Source: Thermoflexus sp.
GTDB taxonomy: Bacteria; Chloroflexota; Anaerolineae; Thermoflexales; Thermoflexaceae
Direction of reading: 5' to 3'
Length of the DNA: 64,000 nt
Assembly: GCF_034432235.1 (NCBI RefSeq)
Contig: NZ_DAOUCJ010000079.1
Location: 1 to 64,000 of the forward strand
The position numbers and the translations under genes were made by a program. Below, in pieces: positions 1 through 10,903 of the stretch; within the stretch, counting starts at the first letter, position 1; the number at the start of each line of letters is the position of its first letter. The notes below the pieces were generated by a model, which was given only the letters and a program-made list of their open reading frames with translations, was not told the DNA's origin and made no database searches.

Positions 1-254
1 CTCGCCGGACCAACCCCAAGCAATATGACGGATTGCGCGGTCCGGGACGCTGGAACTTCGATACGACGCTGTCGAAAAGCTTCCGGCTCACCGAACGGTT
101 CAAGCTGGAATTCCGGATGGAAGCTTATAATCTGACGAACAGCATCATGTGGAGCAATCCGTCCACCTCGGTGACCAGTTCGCTGTTCGGCCGAATTACG
201 TCCCAGGCCAACCGCGGCCGGGAACTGCAATACGCGGCAAGAATCCATTTCTGA
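1..254 (+). CDS. C-terminal fragment of a TonB-dependent receptor-like outer-membrane protein (5' partial)
   Basis: The reading frame is open from base 3 to a TGA at 252-254 and has no start in the window, so only the last 83 or so residues are present. The sequence has the usual end of the carboxypeptidase-regulatory-like/TonB-receptor proteins abundant in Acidobacteria: a GPGRWNFD stretch, a KSFRLTER strand, an EAYNLTN strand and a final beta-strand ending in the aromatic residue Phe, as outer-membrane barrels do. Chloroflexota are generally held to lack a classical outer membrane with such receptors, so the gene is out of place beside the rest of the window. It converges on the rRNA genes across a terminator. 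The family call is moderately sure; the foreign origin is inference. Confidence 0.6.
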   Translation, partial: RRTNPKQYDGLRGPGRWNFDTTLSKSFRLTERFKLEFRMEAYNLTNSIMWSNPSTSVTSSLFGRITSQANRGRELQYAARIHF

Positions 255-336
255 CGGCTGTTTGCGAATTTGCGACGGCACGCACCAGCGACATTGTCGC
301 GCCGGCCAAGCTGGGTGAGAATTGATTCAAAACAGC

Positions 337-367
337 AAAAGCCCCGGGCAACTACCGGGGCTTTTTT
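337..367 (-). terminator. Intrinsic terminator after the 5S rRNA
   Basis: A 7-bp GC stem (GCCCCGG/CCGGGGC) with a short loop is flanked by A-runs on the plus strand and T-runs on both strands. It can therefore end the minus-strand rRNA transcript and possibly also the plus-strand gene that stops at 254. Confidence 0.75.
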
Positions 368-374
368 GTTAATC

Positions 375-486
375 GGGCAACGTCCTACTCTCCCACACAC
401 TCGCGCATGCAGTACCATCGGGGCTGAGGGGCTTAACTGCCGTGTTCGGGATGGGAACGGGTGGGACCCCCTCGCTGTGGTCACCC
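375..486 (-). rRNA. rrf: 5S ribosomal RNA
   Basis: The minus strand reads GGGTGACC...CACCCGTTCCCATCCCGAAC...GTGGGAGAGTAGG, the standard 5S core, over about 112 nt. It lies about 80 nt downstream of the 23S 3' end and just before a terminator. The 23S-5S spacer is AT-richer than the rest of the window. This part may belong to a different organism from the sequence beyond about 2 kb (see the finding on the 23S ends). Ends are accurate to a few bases. Confidence 0.9.
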
Positions 487-566
487 AAAATTCGTTGAGT
501 TGAATTCTGGATATTGACGGGTAAATGACAAGATCAAGAGTTGGCTTGATGTACGGAGAAAATCTT

Positions 567-3590
<3,024 letters not shown>

Positions 3591-3795
3591 GCGGAGAACC
3601 CGTTTCCCGAGCTGCCCGCGTTGCCTTCGTCATCTCACGCTCTGTTCGGTTGTTAAGGTGCATCCCGGGCGGAATCCCACCCGGTCCCCTTGACGAGCCA
3701 TTCCTCCTCTCCGGCCCGCCAGCGGATGGCCGCTGGCTCCCGCCTCCGGACTCCCCGCCCGGCTTCGGGCGTCAGCCTCCATCCCGCGGGTTTTT

Positions 3796-3824
3796 ATTAT
3801 AACGGAGCCCTTTTCCTATGTCAA
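3796..3824 (-). promoter_or_regulatory. Consensus promoter in front of 23S rRNA
   Basis: The minus strand shows TTGACA (3824-3819), a 17-bp spacer and TATAAT (3801-3796), a perfect match to the housekeeping sigma consensus. It starts 5 bp after the tRNA-Ala CCA end and would begin transcription near 3789, about 200 nt before the 23S 5' end. The 23S-5S part can therefore be transcribed without the tRNAs. Confidence 0.8.
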
Positions 3825-3828
3825 GGAA

Positions 3829-3904
3829 TGGTGGAGATGACGGGACTCGAACCCGTGACCTCCTCCGTGCAAAGGAGGCGCTCTCCCATCTGAGCTACAT
3901 CCCC
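3829..3904 (-). tRNA. tRNA-Ala (TGC)
   Basis: The minus strand gives a full cloverleaf of 76 nt: acceptor GGGGATG pairing with CATCTCC, D-arm GCTC/GAGC, anticodon loop TTTGCAC with anticodon TGC, T-loop GTTCGAGTC, and an encoded CCA end. It lies 8 nt after tRNA-Ile and upstream of 23S, the usual order of a 16S-23S spacer, but no 16S gene precedes it. Confidence 0.97.
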
Positions 3905-3912
3905 ACCCCAGG

Positions 3913-3986
3913 TGGGCCTGCCTGGACTCGAACCAGGGACCCCTCCCTTATCAGGGGAGTGCTCTGACCGCCTGAGCTACAGGCCC
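3913..3986 (-). tRNA. tRNA-Ile (GAT)
   Basis: The minus strand gives a cloverleaf with acceptor GGGCCTG/CAGGCCC, D-arm GCTC/GAGC, anticodon loop CTGATAA with anticodon GAT, and T-loop GTTCGAGTC. The 3' CCA is only partly encoded (ACCT follows). It is the first gene of the rRNA transcript, about 20 nt after the -10 box at 4010-4015. Confidence 0.97.
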
Positions 3987-4009
3987 ACATCTCCTGCGGC
4001 GCATATGAT

Positions 4010-4037
4010 TTTATACGCCGAAGGCTGTCTCTGTCAA
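4010..4037 (-). promoter_or_regulatory. Promoter of the tRNA-Ile/tRNA-Ala/23S/5S unit
   Basis: The minus strand has TTGACA (4037-4032), a 16-bp spacer and TATAAA (4015-4010), followed by tRNA-Ile about 20 nt later. A strong promoter directly in front of tRNA-Ile leaves no room for a 16S gene in this transcript and supports a genuinely unlinked arrangement. Confidence 0.75.
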
Positions 4038-4125
4038 GATGCCCACCGGGGTGCGCAGGGCTTTAGGGCTTTTTGAACAGACAGGAGGAGGGAGAAGGTG
4101 GGGGGACACCCCCCGCAGCCCCCCG

Positions 4126-4147
4126 GCAGGGGGCAAAAGCCCCCTGC
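4126..4147. terminator. GC-rich hairpin between the rRNA promoter and a minus-strand gene
   Basis: GCAGGGGGC, an AAAA loop and GCCCCCTGC form a perfect 9-bp stem. It lies about 130 nt downstream of the end of the minus-strand gene at 4277 and upstream of the rRNA promoter, so it may insulate the two. There is no T-run. The rest of 4038-4276 is GC-rich with further short inverted repeats and no convincing gene. No 16S 3' end (anti-Shine-Dalgarno region) is present. Confidence 0.4.
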
Positions 4148-4276
4148 ACCGCCCCGCGGGGTGCGGCCTGCCGCCCGGCATGGCCGGCCCTCATTGGATT
4201 CATGAGGACGAACCCCCCTCCGGGATCTTCAAAGCCCCAGAATGTGTGGGCCTGCCGTTTTGAATGAGGCAGGGGC

Positions 4277-4798
4277 TCAATCATGGAACGTGAAAGCATG
4301 GACCTCCCAGACTTCGTCCGATCCGGTGGATCGCGCGCGAAGCTCGAGGGAAAACCCCAGCCTCTCGCCGCTCGCCACCGTCAGGGTGCCTCCCAGCTCT
4401 GCGCGTTTGATCCCGTTCTCGGTCTTCACGCTCCAGCGGGAGAACGACCACGAGGCCGGCCGGCGCTCGCCTCCATCCTGCTGGGCCAGCTCCTCAGGCC
4501 TGCCCAGCTCCCTCTGGAACGACGTCGTGCACCGGGCATAGGCGGCCTCCCATTGTCCATCCCGGAGGGCGGAGAGGAACCCCTCCGCCGCCTCCTGAGC
4601 CGGCCGGGCCTCGGCCATCACCAGACCGCCCAAGCCGATCATGCCCAGCGCCGTGGCTCCCAGGCCGCTGACGAGGCAGAACCTACACAAGCATAGGGGA
4701 AGCACCAGAAGTCCCCCGATCAGGGCCCACGGCTTCCACGAAGGGGAAGATGCGCCCGACGTCGTCATCGCCATCCCCGGATTCGGGAATGGAACCAT
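4277..4798 (-). CDS. Membrane-anchored hypothetical protein with an NTF2-like/DUF4878-like tail
   Basis: The protein has 173 residues. Residues about 22-65 hold two hydrophobic segments with a Cys-rich turn (LCLCRFC), suggesting a membrane anchor. The rest begins with PAQEAAEGFLSALRDGQWEAAY, the helix that typically opens small NTF2-like (DUF4878) extracytoplasmic domains, followed by beta-rich sequence to the end. It stands alone between the rRNA unit and rsmA, on the strand opposite rsmA. I cannot assign a function. The fold is inferred from the helix pattern only. Confidence 0.6.
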   Translation of the reverse strand: MVPFPNPGMAMTTSGASSPSWKPWALIGGLLVLPLCLCRFCLVSGLGATALGMIGLGGLVMAEARPAQEAAEGFLSALRDGQWEAAYARCTTSFQRELGRPEELAQQDGGERRPASWSFSRWSVKTENGIKRAELGGTLTVASGERLGFSLELRARSTGSDEVWEVHAFTFHD

Positions 4799-5117
4799 TT
4801 AGAAGTTATGTTGTGACTGTGAACACGATGGGAACACCCGCCTTTGCTGGAGAGCACCCGTCGTCCTGAAGCGGGGAAGATCTGCGGTGAGGCCAGACTC
4901 CCCGCTCTCCAGCTCGGTGGAATCCCCAGCGTGGACTTGTGATCCGGGCGATTCCAGGCATAGATTCAGATAGGGCGCGCGGCTGGCCTGGATCGAGAAA
5001 CCGAGCGGCCTCGACCCCCGGCCACGGAAGGGAGGTGGGGGGTGGGCCATCTTCCAAAGCCCCATGGGGAGGCCGCTGCGCTGTCTCCGTCATCCACCTG
5101 GAAAGGACGGGTTGCCG

Positions 5118-6023
5118 TTGAGCGATCGTTCCCACAGTTCGACGCTGTCTTCGATTCCATGGCCACATTACCTGAAAGCCCGCGGCATCCGGCCTCGCAA
5201 GGGACTCGGGCAGCATTTCCTGATCGATGAGCGGATCCTGGCCCGGATCGCGGAGGCGGCCGGGCTGGAGCCCGGGGAATGGGCGCTGGAGATCGGGGCA
5301 GGCCCGGGCACCCTCACCCGCCACCTGGCTCTGCGGGCCGACCATGTGGTGGCTGTGGAGATCGACGAACAGTTCATGCCGTTGCTCCGCGAGGTTCTGG
5401 CCCCCTTCCCCCATGTCACGATCGTTCGCGGGGATATCCTGAGGCTCGATCCCGCCGCCCTGGTTCATGGCCATCCGTATCGCGCGATCGGCAACATCCC
5501 CTACTCCATCACTTCACCCATCCTCCGCCATCTGATGGAGGCTCCGCTCAAGCCCCGCCGGATCGTCCTCACGGTTCAGCTGGAGGTGGCCCGGCGGATC
5601 ACGGCCAGGCCGGGGGAGATGAGCCTGCTGGCGGTGAGCGTGCAGGTCTACGGTCGTCCTCAGGTGGTGGATCGGATTAAAGCGGGCGCCTTCTGGCCCC
5701 GGCCGGAGGTCGATTCCGCGGTGGTGGTCATCGAGCCCTACGAGCAACCTGCTGTGGACCTGGGGGACCCTGACTGGTTCTTCGAGGTGGTGCGGGCAGG
5801 GTTCAGCCAGCGGCGCAAGCAGCTGCACAACGCCCTGAGCCACAACCTGGGGATCCCGGGCGATCTCGTCCGGAGGGCACTGGCGGAAGCGGGGATCGAT
5901 CCCGCTCGACGGGCGGAGACCCTATCGCTGGAGGAATGGGCGAGGCTCAGCGCAGCGCTTCGCACGCTCAGGGCTCCGCCACCGACCGACGGGGAGGATC
6001 ACCCCGCCGCTCTCAATCCCTGA
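5118..6023 (+). CDS. rsmA: 16S rRNA dimethyladenosine transferase RsmA (KsgA)
   Basis: RsmA dimethylates two adjacent adenosines in the 3' terminal hairpin of 16S rRNA with S-adenosylmethionine. The N-terminal RPRKGLGQHFL, the SAM-binding GAGPGTLTRHL and the catalytic NIPYSITSPI motif are all present, as is the C-terminal helical domain with FSQRRKQLHNAL. I chose a TTG start at 5118, preceded by AAGGA about 10 bases upstream. The frame is also open to an ATG at 5064, but those extra residues do not resemble the family. The 302-aa length is normal. It is the first of a run of plus-strand genes. Confidence 0.93.
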   Translation: MSDRSHSSTLSSIPWPHYLKARGIRPRKGLGQHFLIDERILARIAEAAGLEPGEWALEIGAGPGTLTRHLALRADHVVAVEIDEQFMPLLREVLAPFPHVTIVRGDILRLDPAALVHGHPYRAIGNIPYSITSPILRHLMEAPLKPRRIVLTVQLEVARRITARPGEMSLLAVSVQVYGRPQVVDRIKAGAFWPRPEVDSAVVVIEPYEQPAVDLGDPDWFFEVVRAGFSQRRKQLHNALSHNLGIPGDLVRRALAEAGIDPARRAETLSLEEWARLSAALRTLRAPPPTDGEDHPAALNP

Positions 6024-6149
6024 AAACCACCAGGCGGATACAGGCAATGTATAACGGCATGTCGGGGAGCAAAGGCAAAAAAAGCGTAGAGCGTATGGAA
6101 AAGATGTCTCCAAGATGTCTCCGGTGAGGGATGCCTGTGGGGGCGGACC

Positions 6150-6908
6150 ATGAACTACGAGGCGTTTGCGGAATTCTACGATCGCTTCTTCGGGGATTTC
6201 CTGGAGGATCTCCCCTTTTATCAGGGTTATGCGGAGCGCGCAGGATCGCCGCTGCTGGAGGTGGGATGCGGCACCGGCCGGTTAACCATCCCCCTGGCGG
6301 CGGCCGGGTTCCGGGTGGTTGGCCTGGACGCCTCGGCCGCGATGCTGGCCCGGGCCCGGGCTCGTGCGGAACGCGCGGGGGTGGCCGATCGCATCACCTG
6401 GATCCAGGGGGATGCGACGCAGGAGATCCCCCCGGGGCCTCACCCGATGGCCTTCATCCCCCTGAACACGTTTCTGCACTTCGACTCCCTGGAGGCCCAG
6501 CGGGCGGTTCTTCAGCGTCTGCATGGGGCGCTGGAGCCCGGAGGGCTCCTCTTGCTGGATTGCCTGAATCCCGATGCCGCCCTGCTGGAGGAAAACGGTC
6601 AGCTTTACGCGCGCAGCTGGCACGAGGATCCGGAGACCGGAACCCTTCTGCTCTGGCTGGAGGCGCGGCGGGTGGATGCCGCCGCCCAGCGCCTGGAACT
6701 CCTCATCCTAATGGAGGAACGCCGCGCGGATGGAACATGGCGCCGTTGGGCGTTCCCGAGCCGGATGCGCTTCCTGTGGCCGGGGGAGCTCCGACTGTTG
6801 CTGGAAAGCTGCGGCTTCGCCCTGGAGGAGATGTTCGGCACCTACGAGCTGGCCCCCTATCAGGAGGATAGCCCTCAGATGCTGATCGTCGCCCGCCGGA
6901 TTCCATGA
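6150..6908 (+). CDS. Class I SAM-dependent methyltransferase
   Basis: This is a 252-residue Rossmann-fold methyltransferase. Motif I is LLEVGCGTGRLTIPLA at about residues 35-50, followed by the acidic GLDAS strand end and GDATQ at the third strand. The FAEFYDRFF opening resembles the Methyltransf_25/CypM-like families that include many small-molecule and ubiquinone-type enzymes. The substrate cannot be read from the sequence. It stands alone, 126 bp after rsmA and 264 bp before the aminopeptidase. Confidence 0.85.
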   Translation: MNYEAFAEFYDRFFGDFLEDLPFYQGYAERAGSPLLEVGCGTGRLTIPLAAAGFRVVGLDASAAMLARARARAERAGVADRITWIQGDATQEIPPGPHPMAFIPLNTFLHFDSLEAQRAVLQRLHGALEPGGLLLLDCLNPDAALLEENGQLYARSWHEDPETGTLLLWLEARRVDAAAQRLELLILMEERRADGTWRRWAFPSRMRFLWPGELRLLLESCGFALEEMFGTYELAPYQEDSPQMLIVARRIP

Positions 6909-7172
6909 GCCCCACCCGGATACCGGATCCGCTCCCCCCAGGCCCGAAGTGGCTATAGGGTCCAGTAAAGACAGACAGGCGCGGAAGGCATCTCGTCCAT
7001 CCGGTTTCCCACCGGTCTGGAGCGAAGCGCGATCCTCCCATTCCATCCCCTCACCCGCGCTATAATTCCTCTGATAAACCCTTCGGGAAGCTGGGCCTCC
7101 GGGATGGGGCCAGGCGCCACAGGCCCGGTGGGCCCGGCTCCGCTGGCGAAATCTCTATCCTTGAGGTGCGCC

Positions 7173-8276
<1,104 letters not shown>

Positions 8277-8439
8277 CCCGGGGAGGCCCTGCGAATCTCC
8301 AGCTCAGGCTCTGGCGTAGAGGGCTATCCGGACTGCCCGAACTCGAGGGCAGGGACGCAACGCCAGGAATCCGTTAAGGGAAGCCTTCGCCTTCCCCGAA
8401 TCCCCTGTTCGGCAGAGCTTCGTTGATCGGAGGGGATCC

Positions 8440-9051
8440 ATGGAGATCGAGATCCGTGGGATTCGGGTGGATCCCCGTTTGCTGGAACCACGGCCGGTCC
8501 AGCGATGTGGCCCTGCTTACTGCCGGGGCCGCTGCTGCGCTTACGGCGTGTGGGTGCGGGTGGAGCAACGCGACGAGATCCTCCGCCATGCGGAGCTGGT
8601 CAAAAAGGTGTTGCCGCCGGATCGGCATGACGAGACCCGGTGGTTCGATGGCGAGCCGGAGTGGGATGACACGCCGCCGGCGGGTTACTGGGTGGGCACC
8701 ACGGTCATCGAGAACCCGATTCATCCGGCCGGCCAGTCCTGTATTTTCCTGCTGGACGATGGACGCTGCGGCCTGCAGGCGGCCGCCATGGAGGCCGGTC
8801 TGCATCCCTGGGCCTTGAAGCCCCTTCACTGCGCCCTCTATCCGCTTACGTTATGGGAAGGCCAGCTGATCCTGGATGATGAGAACGAGCTCTACGCGGA
8901 GGCCTCCTGCCAGCAGCCTGCGGATGAGGCGCGGCCTCTGTTTATGGTCTTTGACCAGGAAGTGAAATGGGCGCTGGGGGAAGAGGGCTTCCAAACCCTC
9001 CTGGAGCTATACCGGATCCGCTATGGAGCGGAAGGATCTCCTGAGCCTTGA
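8440..9051 (+). CDS. Cysteine-rich DUF3109/YkgJ-like protein
   Basis: The 203-residue protein carries clustered cysteines: CGPAYCRGRCC near residue 23, then CIFLLDDGRCGL, LHCALYPL and a later Cys near SCQQ. This spacing resembles the DUF3109 and YkgJ-like families, which are predicted to hold a metal or Fe-S cluster. No enzymatic role is known to me. The end overlaps the queA start by 29 bp, so the two are probably translated from one message. Confidence 0.75.
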   Translation: MEIEIRGIRVDPRLLEPRPVQRCGPAYCRGRCCAYGVWVRVEQRDEILRHAELVKKVLPPDRHDETRWFDGEPEWDDTPPAGYWVGTTVIENPIHPAGQSCIFLLDDGRCGLQAAAMEAGLHPWALKPLHCALYPLTLWEGQLILDDENELYAEASCQQPADEARPLFMVFDQEVKWALGEEGFQTLLELYRIRYGAEGSPEP

Positions 9052-10099
9052 AGCCTATGATTACGAACTGCCTCCGGATCGGATCGCCCAGTCCCCGGTG
9101 GAGCCGCGGGACGCCGCGCGGTTGATGGTGGTGCACCGGGCGACGGGGCAAATCGAGCACCGGATCTTCCGGGAGATCGTCGACTACCTGCGCCCCGGGG
9201 ATCTGCTGGTGTTCAACGACACGCGGGTGATCCCGGCGCGTCTGTTCGCGGTGAAGCCGACCGGAGGACGGGTGGAACTGCTGCTGGTACGACGGGTGGA
9301 TCCGGAGCGATGGTGGGCAATGGTGCGGGGGCGTCATATCCGCCCCGGAACGCGCCTCCAGCTGCTCTCCGGCCCTCAGCCTGTGGATCTTTATGCGGAA
9401 GTGGAGGCCGAGGGCGAGGGGCCGCTCCGCCTGCTCCGCTTTTCCGCTCCCCCAGAGGGATGGCTGGAGCGGCTGGGGGTGATCCCTCTCCCACCCTATA
9501 TCCGGCGGCCGCTCCATGATCCGGAGCGCTATCAGACCGTCTACGCTCGGGTCCCCGGCTCGGTCGCCGCGCCCACGGCGGGGCTGCATTTCACCCCGGA
9601 GCTCCTCGCCCGCCTGCGAGATCACGGTGTCCGCTTCGCCTTCGTCACGCTCCACATCAGCCTGGACACCTTCCGCCCGATTGAGGCTTCCGATGTGCGG
9701 GAACACAAGCTGCACCGGGAATGGTGCTCCCTGTCGGCGGACACCGCTGCGCTCATCAACCGGACACGGCTGGAAGGGGGCCGGATCATTGCGGTGGGCA
9801 CCACCGTGGTGCGCGTTCTGGAGACCGCCGCCCGCTACGGGCTGGGATGTTCCCCGGAGGCCGTTTGCCCGTGGCAGATGGTGGGGCCTTTCGAAGGGGA
9901 AACGGATCTTTTCATCTACCCCGGCTTTGAATTCCGGGCGGTGGATGCCCTGATCACCAACTTCCATCTGCCGCGTTCCACGCTGCTGCTGCTAATAGCC
10001 GCCTTCATGGGCTATGAACGGATGCGGGAGGCCTATCGGGTGGCGATCGCGGAAGGCTATCGCTTCTATTCATTGGGGGACGCCATGCTGATCCTCTGA
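9023..10099 (+). CDS. queA: tRNA preQ1(34) S-adenosylmethionine ribosyltransferase-isomerase QueA
   Basis: QueA transfers and rearranges the ribosyl part of SAM onto preQ1 at tRNA position 34 to give epoxyqueuosine. Family hallmarks are YDYELPPDRIAQ at the N-terminus, LVFNDTRVIPARL, TAGLHFTPEL, and the C-terminal TNFHLPRSTLL. The length of 358 aa is typical. The start lies inside the preceding gene, implying coupling. Other queuosine genes are not in the window. Confidence 0.95.
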   Translation: MERKDLLSLEAYDYELPPDRIAQSPVEPRDAARLMVVHRATGQIEHRIFREIVDYLRPGDLLVFNDTRVIPARLFAVKPTGGRVELLLVRRVDPERWWAMVRGRHIRPGTRLQLLSGPQPVDLYAEVEAEGEGPLRLLRFSAPPEGWLERLGVIPLPPYIRRPLHDPERYQTVYARVPGSVAAPTAGLHFTPELLARLRDHGVRFAFVTLHISLDTFRPIEASDVREHKLHREWCSLSADTAALINRTRLEGGRIIAVGTTVVRVLETAARYGLGCSPEAVCPWQMVGPFEGETDLFIYPGFEFRAVDALITNFHLPRSTLLLLIAAFMGYERMREAYRVAIAEGYRFYSLGDAMLIL

Positions 10100-10124
10100 T
10101 CTCCGCCTGGCAAAACCCGACACG

Positions 10125-10811
10125 ATGCGCTGGCCGCCGCTGATTCCCGGGGTTTTTCTGCGTCGTTTGAACCGATTTGCCGTGGAAGTGCGCCTGGGGC
10201 GGCGACGGGTGCAGGCCCATCTCCCGAATTCCGGGCGCCTCCATGAACTCCTGGTCCCCGGCTACCCCATATGGGTGGCTCGACGGGAAGGCCAGCGACG
10301 AACCGGTTATGACCTCCAGGTGGTGGGCCTGCCGGATGGGACGCTGGTGTCCGCCGATGCCCGGGTGCCCAATCTCCTGTTCCGGGAGGCCTGGGAGCGG
10401 GGAGAGCTTCCGCCTTTCGGATCCTACACCGCCCTGGAGGCGGAGGTCCCCCTGGGGGAGGTCCGGGTGGATTTCCGTCTCTCAGGCCCCGGCGGCATCG
10501 CCTATCTGGAAGTGAAAAGCGTGACCCTGGTGGAAGACGGCGTCGGCCTGTTCCCGGACGCGCCAACGGCGCGAGGGCGCCGACATGTGGCCGCGCTGAT
10601 GGGCGCGCGGGCGAACGGCGTTCCGACCTTTGTGCTCTTCATCGTGCAGCGGCCGGACGTGCGGGCGTTTCGGCCGCACGATCCCGCGGATCCGGATTTC
10701 GGGCGGATCCTGCGAGCCGCTACGGCCCACGGTGTTCAGGTCCTGGCTTATCGTTGCGCCGTCTCCCTGGAGGAGATCCGCCTGGCCGATCCCATCCCGG
10801 TGCTTCTGTAG
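10125..10811 (+). CDS. sfsA: SfsA-family protein (sugar fermentation stimulation homologue)
   Basis: This 228-aa protein matches SfsA: an N-terminal OB-like part with FLRRLNRFAVEVRL and AHLPNSGRLHELL, then a nuclease-like core with DFRL and YLEVKSVTLVEDG, and FPDAPTARGRRH. In E. coli SfsA is a DNA-binding protein linked to maltose metabolism, and the core resembles endonuclease folds. The true role is uncertain. It starts 25 bp after queA and is likely in the same transcript. Confidence 0.92.
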   Translation: MRWPPLIPGVFLRRLNRFAVEVRLGRRRVQAHLPNSGRLHELLVPGYPIWVARREGQRRTGYDLQVVGLPDGTLVSADARVPNLLFREAWERGELPPFGSYTALEAEVPLGEVRVDFRLSGPGGIAYLEVKSVTLVEDGVGLFPDAPTARGRRHVAALMGARANGVPTFVLFIVQRPDVRAFRPHDPADPDFGRILRAATAHGVQVLAYRCAVSLEEIRLADPIPVLL

Positions 10812-10903
10812 CCGCCGGGCAACGATTCCCACGCTTCCCATGCCGCCCGGTGGCGTGAGAGGGGATGCCCGGGCCCGTTCTTCCATCCTGGAGGAAGACC
10901 CCC

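Noticed and set aside
3987..4276. A degenerate 16S rRNA 3' end
   Set aside because: No anti-Shine-Dalgarno region or helix 44-45 sequence can be recognised. The region holds a promoter and GC-rich hairpins instead.
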